Notes: generated by a model not told the origin, from the letters alone. A DNA stretch of 64,000 nt from Pseudeuparius sepicola (GCA_963920635.1 OY987304.1:37758365-37822364), one strand, 5' to 3'; shown: positions 45,840 to 59,060, numbered from the stretch's first letter. Numbers and translations: made by a program.

Positions 45840-46450
45840 GTTATTTATGTACCAAGGCACTGAAGTTCAACTTTTTATGACTCATGTGGAGTTTAGTTGC
45901 TGAGGCCTCTGGCCGAGGCAAATAAACCACATGAGTCATAAAAAGAACTTCAGTGCCGAGGTACATATTATATTTTTCTTGAAATCGAAAAAAAAAGTTT
46001 TATTAGGCAAGAAAATAATATTAAGGGATCACCCGTCCATGAACCGACTACGCGCGGCGTTGCTTGACTTTGACGATCGCTCTATCTAAGACAAGTATGA
46101 TGAGACACGGCACCTTCTGACAGAAAAACCAAACTGCTGCTTCTTGTATAGCCTACACAAGAAATCTATTGATATTCAAATTTACTAAAATATGTATACT
46201 GAAGGATTGCGCTTCTATAAGAAACAATTTCGCAATGTGTACGAAAAGTTAAATGAGCCTTTATCGGCCGGGTTTTGAATATTTGGTCACTTTTGACGGG
46301 CGATTTCTCCGCGTCTGACGTTTGATTTTACATCTCGCCAAGGCCTACTTATTGAAAAAATCGTACAATAATGGGCTACATTATTGTACGATTTCTGTGC
46401 TTTTAATGACGATTTTGGGACATTTTAATGCCGATTTCAAGAAAAAATAT
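45840..46450 (+). repeat. Repeat family R1, copy 4 (best preserved)
   Basis: The head hairpin 45847-45970 is nearly perfect: ACCAAGGCACTGAAGTTCAA with TTTTTATGACTCATGTGG pairs with CCACATGAGTCATAAAAAG, then AACTTCAGTGCCGAGGTA. The middle holds GCGGCGTTGCTTGACTTTGACGATCGC and the tail GGCCGGGTTTTGAATATTTG. It ends near a perfect hairpin 46358-46394 (AATCGTACAATAATG and mate). There is no coding capacity. Confidence 0.8.
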
Positions 46451-47282
46451 TTAATAATTTAATTCAAAACATAATATTCGCCAATCCCTTCTAGTATTTG
46501 TCACAAAATTATACAGGTTGATTTAGTCACTATGTAAAATATTTACAAAATTTACATAATGAATCATACTAAAATGGAAAACGAAAAAAAAATTGTTCGC
46601 CGAAGTCAAAAACATGGGGCAAATCGAAATTACTACCCGAGTAACTTAGCGCCAGTGTCACGTAGGGAAATAAACAAAAGGAGAAATGTCAAAATAATAA
46701 ATAATTGTCCTTAGAAAAATAAAAAAATCTTTTATTTCATACTTATTGTCAACAATAGGAAAATAGTATGCATTACTACAATATGGAACAGCAGACCTAA
46801 ATTTTAATCGGCCTGGAGTTAATGCCATATTTACCCTACCCTTACTTATTTTACTTAATAACCAAACATATTTTCACATTATCAATTTTATACATAATAA
46901 TATATTGCAATCCAACGGTTACATCACAGTGGTTACATCACAGAAGGTCAAAAGTGTTCTACCCCTGGGCCCCCTAAGGGGCTATATAAAAATGGATATC
47001 TCCATAAGTAATAGAGGGCTTCGCACAAAATGATGCAAAAAATTAGTAGTCGATAGCAAAATAAAAAAAAATATTAGGGAATAACCATTACCTATTAGGT
47101 ACCTAAACCCCTTTAAGAGGCCCAATCTGGGCAGGGGCCTCTGGAGTCCAAAATGCCTCCTCTTCTTTTATCGCGAAGAATACCAGATAGAGCCATGTAT
47201 GATAACTTGTGAATAAAATAAAATAGCAATAAAAATAATGAATTTTTTTGTGCGCTAATCTGACTGTTGCAAAACTCAACCT

Positions 47283-47467
47283 ATAAGCGTTGACTGACGT
47301 ATTAATAAAGACTGCTCACGGCTGTCATATTTGACAGTTCTCTGGCTCACCATGCGCTTCCCTGAGACAAAATACAGTGCAAAATACATTATTGACCATA
47401 GGCGCCATCTACTTTCCAGGATATGAAGCTATAGCCGTGAGAAGTCTTAATAATATGTCAGTCAACG
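47283..47467. mobile_element. Foldback MITE, TTGACTGACGTATTAAT ends
   Basis: CGTTGACTGACGTATTAATA, then AAGACTGCTCACGGCT, is mirrored by AGCCGTGAGAAGTCTTAATA, then ATATGTCAGTCAACG, about 185 bp in all. A 28-bp hairpin of the same end sequence lies at 48088-48115. Confidence 0.75.
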
Positions 47468-48087
47468 GTATAAGCGTGTAACGAGTAACGATATAGGTGG
47501 ACTTCTTTTAGGCACACCCCCAACTTGAACCCTTCTATTCAAAGTACTTGTGATACTATTAACAAGTGATATTTGCTCTAAGTATAATGTAAAATAAAGG
47601 AAATGGGCTAACCGGAACAATAAAAATAAATCGGACATAAAAATTTATTGTAAATAATAAATTGGCAACAATTTTTTTAAATGTACCTGAAGATGGCATA
47701 GTCTACACCTACACCTCTGCCAAATTTCAAAACTCCTCAATCTTTTGCACCAAAACACTTTTTTATATATTTAATGATTGGACTCTATATTATTAGATAT
47801 CGAAAAAATATATCCCCTCATCCCTAGTGATAATATTATTACACAAAAATATACTTACAGAAAAGATTAGTAGACTTGAAATGATAGTATCAGTAACTGT
47901 TCACTTCGAGGTTTCATCCGAGCGCATACAATAAGAATAGCAACTGTAAAAATAAATCAAAGATATGAAAATGGTATAACTATAATTAAATTACGTAAAT
48001 CTCAAAACACCAAGGAACAGTGTAAAACTTTAAATTCACTTATAAATAATTATAATAATAATGCAGCGATTTAACCTGTTATTTTCG

Positions 48088-48115
48088 TTGACTGGCGTAT
48101 TAATACGTCAGTCAA
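48088..48115. repeat. Minimal hairpin of the 47283 MITE ends
   Basis: TTGACTGGCGTATT and AATACGTCAGTCAA abut with one mismatch. This looks like a collapsed copy of the 47283-47467 family containing only its two ends. Confidence 0.65.
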
Positions 48116-51079
48116 TGCATTTTTTATTTGCTACGGGGAGGAGCGGGGTGGTGCGAGGGAATATGGGAGAAGTTGTTGATTTGAGAATTCGTGGAATTGG
48201 CGCACCGTTGCCGCACTTACCCGAAATTCTTGATTTCTTGCTCATTTCTCGTGCCTAGTGGAAACATTTATGAGGCCGCGCCTGTACTTCTCGAATTACT
48301 TGTTCCGTTATTCCTAGCACAGCGATCGAGTTTATCCTTTGCAACAACACAGAAGTCCCTGTTATCTGTAAGAGTCGAGTATAGCTAATGCAACATCATT
48401 ATCATTAGGGTCTGTATATAAAAGTTGTTTATAGCTTTCCCGATAGCTCCCTTAGTATTGTATTATTAAAAAATATTTTTGTATTATTAAAAATGTAAAA
48501 TATTTTTTTCTCCTTCGCTAATCTAGATAGCTTTAAGGGAATACTCACTTGTCTCGGATCGACCTTGGTGTATGACAATGCAAATTTATTCAGCAGCTTG
48601 ACTGATCCGTAAGGTGGCTCACCATACATGGAACAAAATTAAACATTTACTCTTCTGTACATAAATCATCTGTGAAATTGCTGTATTTGGTCTTCAGGTC
48701 CTGAATTATTCAGCATCCAGAAGGTATTCTATTCTTCGACAACTAGCTAGTGCCCCCTAAAATAAGTCAAAGAAAGAATAAGAAAGCCTCTTTCTTACTG
48801 ACCGCTCTCGAAGGAGTGGCGCCCGTATCTACAGAATATCTCTGCACTTCGAGTCCTAAGTAAGCCTCTTGCTTATTGTCCACCCTCGAAGGTTCTAATT
48901 CTCAAACCAAAATTGTAATATAGAAATATAACTTAAGTATTCATAACAGCCAAACACACGTCTGCACTCATCACCCGTCGGAGTGCCAACTAGCTCATTA
49001 TTCACCAGTCTCCCGTGTTTTTGTCTTGGTTAGGTAATAGGTGGTTTTTATTATAAGATAGAGGGAAGGACGTGTCTTTGCTCTACGTTTTGGACCGTAT
49101 GCCTGCCACTTCCGTTGTACTCTTCGATACCATACTCGTCATAATCGTGTTCGTGCTCCCACATGTCTTGGTGTACGACAGCGTAGGTAGAATCGGCAGC
49201 GACACGAGAATATTGCTACCGGCACAATATTATGGAAATATCTCATCATGTATTAACAGCTTTTTTTAACGCATCATAACTGATTTCTTATAAGCGCTAG
49301 AGGATGCTAAGTTCTGTAATAAACTTGTGTGTGTAGTCTGTGTAGTCAAGTTTCTGAATAAATAAAAAAAGGTAGTTTGACCCAGGGGCGGCTCGTGCAG
49401 TGGGGCCACGACGCTATGGCCCTACCACCGACCATGCCCCGTCATCGACTCTAGTTCACACAAATTTATATTTACAATTAAGCATTAAGGGCCGGCCGGC
49501 AGCTCTGCTACCCAGTACCCCGTGCCACCTTCCGATTGGACAGCATTGTACAGAGAGACCAAAAGCGGTCTGGAGAATGTGGAAGTGAGATCGACAATAA
49601 TGGCGAATGTACATTGAGTGAAATGCGCATAAACAGCGATTCTCCGGGCCAGGCTCCGATCATATGTTTTATTGTATTTGGCTTTCCCGGGTGAACAAAA
49701 CGTGCTGCTTATTTTGCGTAGCTGATTGTGCTAGTTAAGTAGTTTGTTTATAACGTTTTCAAAAAGAATAGTGTAAAGACTTGGGCAGGCCATTACCCTA
49801 TTTAACTATAAACAAAAATCAAAAGGCAGGACAAAAAACGCGATCACATAAATTCAACAAAAGTGTCTACTTAAAAAATAATTGGTTGTGCGGGAGGGAA
49901 GAAACAGTTTGTTTCGTTTTGTTTTGTTTTGTATGTGTTTTGTTCGGCGGTGAAGAAATTTGGTCAAAAAAGGGAACCAATATGATGTGCACATTTGGGA
50001 TAAAATGAAGGCATACAAAAAATCGAAGGTACACATGAATAACATTTTTAATTTTAGTATGCTGTGTAAAATAAATATAAAAGCGCAGTAAAATTCAGCA
50101 TATCGCGATACACTGCTTAAACATAATGAGCAAGTTGATAAAAATCGGTACATTTTAAATCAAATAATTAACTCTTCCCTTTTGTGGGGGCTTTCGACTT
50201 GGCGCTAAGAGGACACAATAAAGCAGAGGCTTCCGAAAATAATGGCATTTTTCGAGAATTCGTGATGTTTAGCGCTCAATTAGATAAAAAACCTTTTAGC
50301 AGCCAATTTTCTGGCAGCCAAAAATTTCAACGTTAATTTTTTATTAATATTTCTTCATTTTCAATTCAATCTGCTAAGAAAGTTTTAGGATGATATTTGT
50401 CCTTTACACCGTATTTTTATCAAAATAAATCTATAGAAATAAAGAAGGGCGCGAGGAAAATTTTTTGCTGCCAGAAAATAGGCTGCTAACTTCACACCGA
50501 TTTATTTAGGCACATTTATTTTTAAAATGGCCCCACCTGTTTAAATACTCACGAGCCTCCACTGCTTACAGGTACTGCGTTTGTATATTGTGTGCGCAGT
50601 TTTAATTGATGCTCAATGTATTTTTGGACAATACATTGAGATTTACAAACGAATAACAGGATTGACCTTGGAAAATCAAAAAGCTAGTCAAAAAGGTAAT
50701 AAATTAACTGAGACCATAATGTTTTTATCGTCACAGCAGAAAAAAATTTCCCTGAAAATTTAAAAACCACAAAAGATTATAGTTCTCTCCGGTTCTTCTT
50801 AATATTTCGAAATTTTTTGAAATTTCTGTGAAAACGTAAAAAAAAACAAGTATATTTACGATATGTTGTGCAACTTGCAACTGTGCACCAGCCTTGACGC
50901 CAGGGTTTACAGGCTACCTAGGTAAGTGAAATAAGGGTTTTAATACACTTCTGTTTTTTTTTATTTTTTTGGTTGACTAGACATTTTTAAATTCAGATTC
51001 GTATTAAGCTATTTTTTCCACCTATGTGAGGAGTGTGTGGGGACCTATTCGCCGTTCCAATGGATTCTACCTCCATTCC

Positions 51080-52480
51080 TTGCCACCTGTCGGTATAGTC
51101 TTATTAAAATCCACCCAGCCGAATTTTTGCACCTGACGCTGTCAAGAAAGGGGACGGATTATTGAGAATAATTCAGCCTTCAAATTAATCGCCGGAAGAG
51201 TGGCGCGCAAGATTTAATAGTACAGACTCTCAAACGAGAAAGCCCAATCAAAACAGAAACTTAAATGCGCTTTTGCAAACTATTCGAATTGCCGAGATTG
51301 CTTGTAGGAGACAAGGAAAATAAGGGAGATGATTAGATTAGGTCTTGCTTTGTAGAGAGTAATAATAATAATAATAATTCTCACACCCCAAAATACTGTA
51401 AGCTAGGAGTACTCTATAGCAGCAACTATATGATTCTGTGCGGAAGGGGTGGCAATTACTATTATTTGAGTTTCATTGCCTTTCTCAAGTTAGATATTAT
51501 ATAATCGAGAAAAAAATGAGATTGCCATAAGGGTTACTGATTAATTTTATTGTATACATTAATTTTGCCGTTATGAAAGGGAAACTAAATAAATAGAAAA
51601 TTTTAATAATATATAGTGGGCTGCAGAGGCTCACGGGTGACGAAGAAAATAAAAAGGAAGACGATTTTCATTCGATTGTTATATAGTCTCTATAGAAGAA
51701 CAAATTCAACAAACTCTCTTCGGTCTCTTATGTTTCTTACCTAAATCGTTATCACGCTCCTAACACTGCAGGTATAGGTATGTATGAAATGCTTTTTAGA
51801 ATATAATATTGGCTAACTAGGTTATTAATCTTATTTGACACAAAATTTAGTCTGTATAACCGACGTGGGATGCAGAAATATTTGGTTCATTGTATCACAT
51901 TATCCTTTCGTATTTTCATACGTTATCTAATACACATATGAACAGCCACGATTTCAACTCTAAATGCCTTGTGCCGTTACCACCTGCTGGGTAATTTATT
52001 GAAATCTGCCCCTGCCGAATATTTGCGCATCTAACGTTAGCAAGAAAGAGGAATTGAGAATTAATCATTGCGGAGGAAGAGGCGCGCAGCTCCCCATCTA
52101 CCCATCTATTATCCAACAGCCGCGTCTTTTAAACAAGACGGTGCTATGAAAAGATAAACTTAACGCGCTTTTTTAGTCCATTCGAACTGCAGAGATTGCT
52201 CGAGGTTACGAGAAAAAAGGGTCAATTTCAATTAGGCTAGGTATTTACTCTACAAACAACCTTTCCAATTCTCCCTAATCGATAAAAAACAAATGGTATT
52301 GTTTCTAAGGGTTGCTTACCTACTAAGTTTGGTCCTTATTTTGAATTTGCAATTATATATTTTTGGTATTTGCCACAAAACTAATTTCACATGAATCAAT
52401 AATGTATAACGTACCTATATGGTGTAGGATAGGTAATTCGCTTTATTACCTATATTTCTTCAACTCCTCTGTTTTTCGTC
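51080..52480 (+). repeat. Repeat family R2, block 2 (B, C, B, A)
   Basis: B copies start near 51080 and 51965 (TTGCCACCTG / TTACCACCTGC, AAATC-ACC/CCC-GCCGAAT, GCGCTTTT, AACTGCAGAGATTGCT). C is at 51400-51490 (GGGGTGGCAATTACTATTAT). A is at 52360-52480 (TTGCCACAAAAC, GGTGTAGGATAGG, AATTCGCTTTATTA). The 885-bp distance between the B copies hints at an old tandem unit. Confidence 0.65.
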
Positions 52481-53749
52481 TGTTACTTATATAAAGAGGG
52501 TCGCCCAACATTTCAACTCAGGCATACACAGATATAGAAATACAATTCTTCATACAACAATATTTGTTGTTTGATGACGAATTATTTGCCAATTGCCAAT
52601 TATTTCCGCAAAAACTCTATTATTTAAATGAAAATTAATTTTTTTAATTAAAGAAAGTGCTTTTTGGGTGAAGTATTTAATTTTTTGACACATTATTGTG
52701 TAGTGGAAGCATTTATTATTTTACTGAAATAAGGTATTGCTTGGTGCAAACAAGAATACTTTTTATTTATAGTACTAGCTTTCATTGTTTGGGTCACCCA
52801 CATGGTTATTTGGTTTAAATTATTTGACCTTATTTGAGTTAAACAATACTACATACCTATTTTATAGCCGTCTCACTCCAGAGAACGAAAGATAGAAAGA
52901 AAGGGAAAATATGGAAAGGCAGAGGGCGCACTCTAGTGTCGGCGTTCATAGCTGTTCCGTGACCGTGTAAGTACGCGCCTGCGGATTTTCTAGAGGTTTT
53001 GTGCGCGCAGATTTATTATCATTTATAGTCACCGAGTATAGCCGACTGTAGTGTGGTGTATTGTGATTGTGTGTATGTGTGTTTTCAACTTCTTTTGTAA
53101 GTATATGCAAAACATCAATGGATAGAAATCTCAAAGAACTATTTGAAATATATCAGGTAGGCCTCCTGTGTGAGGCGCTTTTTTTGTTCAGTTTTGTATA
53201 GTTTTGTATACCAAATATAATGGTTTTTTTTAATTTGTATTTAAATAAATATTTTTATAGCAATACAAATTATTGTGTTTTTCTAATCCAGTTTCCGTTT
53301 TATTCAACACAACATCTTTATGAATTAAGTAAAAGTAATGATAAAGATAAAGGTTGCTTTACTTTAAATAAATAATATTTTACTCGAGTGAATACCCTGA
53401 ATGAGTAATTCTATCTACCACAGTTCTTTGGCGGAACTTTCTTAATTTTTTAAATAGAATAAATGTTTTTAACATTGTATAATTATTGTTCCTTCGAAAT
53501 ATATCATTTATTCAATTCAAATCATTAGTAGCTTCATTAACGATTAGTTTCTTCGAAACAATATTTTATATGTCTCAAATTAAATGTTGCCTTTTAAATT
53601 GAAACAAACCAAATATTTTATTCAAAGTTAGTCTGGGGTTCATCATATACAAGAATCAAATTTGTTCGAGTTAAATAAATTTTATTTAAATCAAGTATCT
53701 CTATCTGTGTAGTATACCATGACTACTACCCCAGTTATATCTTGTCACT

Positions 53750-54070
53750 TAGTTTAGAGTTGGAGGAAGGACTCAATCAACGGTTTAATGAAATCTGCCT
53801 GTGCCGAATTTTTGCAACTGATGTTTTTGAGAAGGGGAAAAGATTACAGAGAAGTGCTCCGCTCTTCCTCTAATCTCCAACGCCAGGTTTCTTTGAAACG
53901 GGAAGACGCAATGAAAGGGGAAACTATATAATGCGCTTTTGTGGGCTATTAGAACTGCAGAGATTGCTCGAGGGAGACAAGGATAATAAAAGGTGCTATT
54001 TTAATTAGATTAAGTCTTTATAAACAACCCTTTGAATTTTTTGCAATCAATAAAAACAAAGATGATATTT
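53750..54070 (+). repeat. Repeat family R2, segment B copy
   Basis: GAAATCTGCCTGTGCCGAAT, TTTTTGCAACTGATG, GACGCAATGAAAGGGGAAAC and GAACTGCAGAGATTGCTCGAG match the earlier B copies in order. Confidence 0.65.
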
Positions 54071-56992
54071 TCACTAGTAATCGCCCTAGTGCTTGAATTA
54101 TTGCCCGAAATTTTTCGAGTACTTACACAAATTTTCTTAAAAAATTCGTGTTAAAGAAAAATTTCCGGATATAATTAATTAGCGCTAGTCGAATGGAATG
54201 GAGAGAGATGTGGATGAAAGCAAGGTATGTGCACTATCTACGCCAGACGAGATAGCAACAATATTATTTTTGTTCTAATATAGGTACATACCTCGAATCA
54301 GTCAATTATTTAATACCGACATTAAAATTACTCTGGCCCTGGGCCGTTTTATACTGTTTAAATATTATTGTTTCGAACTAATAAGTAATAAGACAATATA
54401 TGTTAATATTTATAAATGCACGTTTACACGGGGTGCATTTTCCGAATTGGAATGGAATAGTGCATTCAAAATGTCAAAGTAAAAACTGAACTATCGCTGC
54501 GTAAATAGGCTATTATTTTCTGTTTCCACAATAGGCGCCAATTTAGATCTATCCGTTTTGTTCCCAAAGACAACCCATACGAATTTGTCAAAAAGATCTA
54601 TCAATTTTGGTTACAACTGAAAATTAGTAACATACTAGTTCATCCCTAAAATAAATCATTGGGGAAAAAGTGGCAGGCAGTTGCCCCAGTCTTAAACTTG
54701 AAAATATATTGAACATCTTTCTTCTCGTGTGTGATTATTGTTCACAGTGACCATTGGACACATCTGCCCTTCCAATCATAACATTTCTTTTTGACCGTAA
54801 AAAACACGACATTATTACTTTTACTAAAGGAATTAACGAGCAGAAATTCGTAGGCAATTTCCAGTTCACCTTTCCTTTCGGAGAGCAAGCTTTCCTCTTG
54901 GAACTAGTTATGAGGCAATCAAATAAAACACAATGTTCTAAAAACAAGTTTTATTACAATTTGATAGTAACTTGCATTAAATTGCCTTACAAAAGAGGGT
55001 TGTAATTTGAAAATTTAAACAGAAGTAAATTTGAAAGTTTTAACAGGAATAAATTTGAAATTTAAATAGAAGTGAATTTGAAACTTGAGATTAAGCAATC
55101 GCCTTAGGTTACACCGACTGAGACTTTTACTGCGGCTCGATTCTGTCCTTTCGACTTGGGTAAAGGTGATATAGTCTAACACAATACCTCAACTCCACAC
55201 TCGAGTAAGTCTGTGCCCAATGTGCGAGAAACAAACCAGACCACTTATAGCTGCAACGCTGCAGTGCCGACTAGCTGGGACGTAGGTCTTTGTTGTGGCT
55301 GGTGGATCTGTCGCTTAGCTGCACGTGACCAAACCAGAACTTGTGATGCTGTAGGAGGAGGTGTGGTGTAACAGCTTCGACGTATCTGCGTGAAGTCGAA
55401 AACCAAGCAGTACCCAATCTCTTAAGTTGAGAAAATATTGAGACAACTAATAGGCGATATTGTTTCTATTTACTTGAAATTTTAACTTGTTTAGCTAGTA
55501 AAACTATCCTAATTATAACAATGAGTCTGCCTAATTTATTAATGCGATATTTATAATTATTTAAAAAAACACTGTGCACAGAGGTAGCGAAAATAATGCA
55601 AAATATTTACTTGTAAAAATGTAATATACAATTTGACTTGATATTTGATATTTAAAAGAAATCTGAACCTCAGACTAGGACAAGAGAATGATTTTCGTTT
55701 CCGATTAAAAGTTATATTAATACACACTTATATGTTCTCTGGGTAAGTAAAACAACCTTAATGAAAGAGAAAATTTGTGATAATAGCAAAAAAAAAAATC
55801 TGAGGTGACTTTACGTTACGTTCCTTCGGGGATCAGACCTAGAGTGGTATCGTTGAAAATTAAGTTCAAAAATTTAAGATACGGTAATATAATCGGGTGC
55901 AGAACACAGGCCGAAATCCAGAGGACAGCTCGAGTTCGTAGAACCTAGGTGAGTAGATATCTCGAGAAAACGGTACGAGAAATACACAAAAAAAAGATAA
56001 ATGAGATAAAATCTACTCACCAGGGCTTCCACGGACTTCCACAGCGCTCGAGCCCCTGTGGACTCCTCCTGTGCTGGCTGAAATGTAGCTGAACTCCTGG
56101 GGCGGTACACGTGGTTGACTACACGCCAGAAAACCAGGGCTCCAGTAGATAAGTTTCACATGAAATTGAAAGATAACAAATATTAATTAAAGAATGGTAA
56201 AATTTCAACGATACACTCTTGATCACACCGCTAAATTAGGGTTGAAAAGTCGGAAAAAATGGCCAAGCCAAAAACACGATGCGAGCACCTCAAGAACGCA
56301 ACGAAAAGTGTCTTGGGAACGAGAACTTGCCAGAACCTTTTGTAGTACGATATCCGGTTTCGAGATTATGGAACATTCTATCGAATTCTATAGACAACCC
56401 GCGAAAATTCTTAATAAAAAGGCATTATGAAAAAACTAAAATTTCGAATACAACATCCGTTTGTGTTTGTGATTCGTACCACAAAAAACGTTAGGTAGAT
56501 GAATGACAAAATTGACACTTTGTAATCACAAATCACTTTAGTTAGATACGTTTGATATGATCGGAATAGTAGATATCAGGTATTTATTCTCCAAAAGTAA
56601 GCACAACAAATTAAAAGGTATTTTACTTTAACAAGCAATCAAAGGGAATTATTTAATTACATACCTGAACTTTGGAATCTGGCTCGCCGACCAATATTCA
56701 CACAACCACAAAATACAAATCCCTGTCAGAAGAAGAAGAGGCTAATCGTATGCGCGATAGGCGTAGCATTATCTTTCGTTTACAGGGGTGGTTCAATAAT
56801 GAATTGATAAATTTAATGAAATTAAAACGCTGTAACGGAATGAGACAAAATTTCCGTTAGAGCACGTTGGGCAATATCTTAGGTGCTGCTATATCTCAAG
56901 ATTACATTGTGGCAATCGTCGAGTTCCTCGTTCCTCCCTTCAATCGATATTGGTAATGACTCTTCTCTACCGCTGTTAATCTTTGTCGACAG

Positions 56993-57263
56993 TTGCGCAG
57001 CGCAGAACACCCACGGCAAGGCGCGCGGCCAGCTCTTCCTCACCGGCGCAGCTGGACTGGCCGGTTTCGACTCCCCGGCATTATCGGTCGACAGGGACTC
57101 GTACAACGCGTCGTGGGCGGTCAGCAGCCACGCGCCCATCACCGAGTACCGGCTGTTCTACCGGGTGCAACAGCCGCGGCACCACCAACACGTGCACGTC
57201 AGAGGAGAGGACAGGACTAACGGGACGAAGGGGTTCATCGGCAGGAGCGACTGGAATAGCGTG
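56993..57263 (+). CDS. Exon of Ig/FN3 neural adhesion protein: Ig C-terminus and first half of FN3
   Basis: This 271-bp exon begins after TCGACAG (acceptor ends 56992) and ends at a GTAAGC donor (57264). Its first base completes the split Ser codon, giving YSCAAQNTHGKARG, the second disulphide Cys and G strand of the Ig domain. After a short linker it enters a fibronectin type III domain: SYNASWAVSSHAPITEYRLFYR carries the FN3 tryptophan and the Tyr/Leu strand C core. A His-rich stretch and NGT follow, then GRSDWNSV. NAS and NGT are potential N-glycosylation sites. The exon is markedly GC-rich (third positions mostly G/C) against an AT-rich background. The reading frame upstream of 56993 is intronic even though it stays open for a while. 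The gene family assignment (klingon/wrapper/CG34353-like) rests on the Ig-FN3 order and these motifs. Confidence 0.9.
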
Positions 57264-57419
57264 GTAAGCAGAACTACCAACTTTTGAAGACTGTTTTTGT
57301 TTACATCTACCGCTTTGAATGCTCGCTCAGCTTACATTTTTAAGGACTTGGTTTCGTCGGTTACTAGGTGAAGCAATCTTATCATTCTTTCCGCAATCTT
57401 GGTGGTAGTCCGAATCATA

Positions 57420-58612
57420 ATAGTACAAGAGCCGGCTGCATGATTTCAACTCTCATAAGCTAATAGACTAAGATATTGTGTAAAGTGTAGAGAGTATATT
57501 TCTTTACTTGAAGCGAGTAGGTTGCCTCAATTTATACATATGGGCCTGATCATTGTTATTTAAAGAAGTTGCGGTCAATTTTTAGGCAAATCTACTCTCA
57601 TATGATTATAGAACAAAATAGATACCATCGGAAAGAAGGGCCATGAAGTAACAATAAAAAAAGGGTCCCTTGGTCCTTTAGAAATCCGATAGGCGTATTT
57701 TCGGGGCCCCGAAAATTCTCCGCTGTTAAATACGGCGCAAAAGACGGGGGCAAGTCTGGACCTCGGGAACGCGAGTTGTGTGCGAAGTCCCGCTATATAC
57801 AGCCAGTGCCATATACCGCTTGATGCACAGGAAAAAATTTCTTCAAACGCGTTTTTCGTGAGATCTGACGGTACGGCGAGATGGCCGGAGAACGGGTCAA
57901 TATATTTAAAGAAACATTTTCAGGTAAATTATTTCTCGTTTTCGAGTTATTAAGGATTTTCGACGAAAAAAACGACCAACACAGGTGGGACGCATCTTTT
58001 TTACGTGATTGGCCGGCATCTTCCGTCACCTAAAAGCCAAAGTCTAGAAACTGTCAGAAATTGCCCTTTTTCGTTGAGCTACAGCTAAGTTATTTCGGCT
58101 CGGGGCTCTGGGGTCGGAATTTTTAAAGCTTCCCTCAAGTCTTCAGGTGATGTGGAGAAGTTTCCGGTGTCCCCGAAAAATTAAAAAATGAGAAAAAACA
58201 CACAATTTATAGCGGTTCCTCAGGATTTCCAGTCAATTTCGCTAATTCTACAGCCGTCCCGTTTCTCGAAACTTGGAAATCGGGAGCCGGGAAATTTGGT
58301 TAAATATCGGATTTTGGAGGTTTCTTTTGGTACTGGAAGAAGAAATTACCATCTTCTTCGATTTTTAGAACGGAATTTTTCGAATTTGTCAAAAGACTTT
58401 TGCGAAAAAGTAGTAAATATGTTCGTGGGACGGGTTGTACCTATTAAAAAATTAAAAATTATCAACAACTTCTTTAAATAACAATGATCGGGCCCATATT
58501 ATCTGAGGCAACCTACTCGCTTCAAGTAAAGAAATATACATTTCACATAATATCTTATTCTATAAGCTTATGAGAGTTGAAATCATGCGGCCGGCTCTTG
58601 GACTATAACTTA
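57420..58612. repeat. 1.2-kb foldback in the FN3 intron
   Basis: The left arm (AAGAGCCGGCTGCATGATTT, CTCTCATAAGCTAATAGA, TTTCTTTACTTGAAGCGAGT, TTTAAAGAAGTTG) is mirrored by the right arm (AACTTCTTTAAATAACAATG, ACTCGCTTCAAGTAAAGAAA, CATGCGGCCGGCTCTT). Arms are about 160 bp or more. The centre is GC-richer (57680-58170) with a 97-codon open frame lacking motifs. It is unclassified. Confidence 0.75.
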
Positions 58613-58919
58613 TATTCTGGGTAGACTGAGTTGACAATTACTTATTTCACATGGACGAGTGAGATAATTAATAATGTATTTAAAACTAACAATATGGAAA
58701 TATTCATGTCGAAATAATTTACACTAAACTAATTTCCTTCTTATCCATCCACTTTGCATTTTTGCAATCGAAATGAAGCAGTTATCCGGTGTATTCTTTA
58801 AACTCGAAAACACAAAATGTTTATAAATCGAGTTTATATAGAGTTGAATAAATTTTAGGCTTTTGGGGAAGACATAAAAAATAGCTGGGATGTCGACGCT
58901 CGCATCCTGATATCACCAT

Positions 58920-59060
58920 TTTGTTGGGAGATACAGGGCGTTTCTTGTTTTGCCGCGTGTCTTAAACGTGCCATTACTTTTTTGTTTGCGATTATTTTCG
59001 ATTTCGATAAAAGCGCATGTTTTGTTCGCTTTTTATGTAGAACTCATGGTTTAGGTATAT
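58920..59060 (+). repeat. Repeat family R3, copy 2
   Basis: GGGAGATACAGGGCGTTTC, GTCTTAAACGTGCCAT, TTTTGTTTGCG, TTTCGATTTCGATAAAA and TATGTAGAACTCA match 21878-22015 in order. Confidence 0.6.

Larger units (their letters stand above)
21425..56992 (+). other. Intron of the Ig/FN3 gene (35.6 kb)
   Basis: The intron starts at GTAAGA and ends at TCGACAG, inside the Ser codon before the second Ig cysteine. It contains most of the window's repeats (24.6-54.1 kb). The stretches 22011-24100, 25800-26320, 31800-32030, 48120-51080 and 54070-56990 are mainly AT-rich with no supportable gene. Short open frames there have no recognisable motifs. Confidence 0.85.

Noticed and set aside
55100..56130. GC-richer stretches resembling LTR or UTR sequence (55110-55390, 55890-56130)
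   Set aside because: No terminal repeats, primer-binding site or coding remnants were seen, so no call is justified.
56879..57287. Alternative frames over the FN3 exon (both strands)
   Set aside because: They are shadows of the GC-rich exon; only one frame gives the Ig/FN3 motifs and phase-matched splice sites.
58188..58481. 97-codon open frame
   Set aside because: It runs into the inverted arm of the 57420-58612 foldback and carries no known domain.
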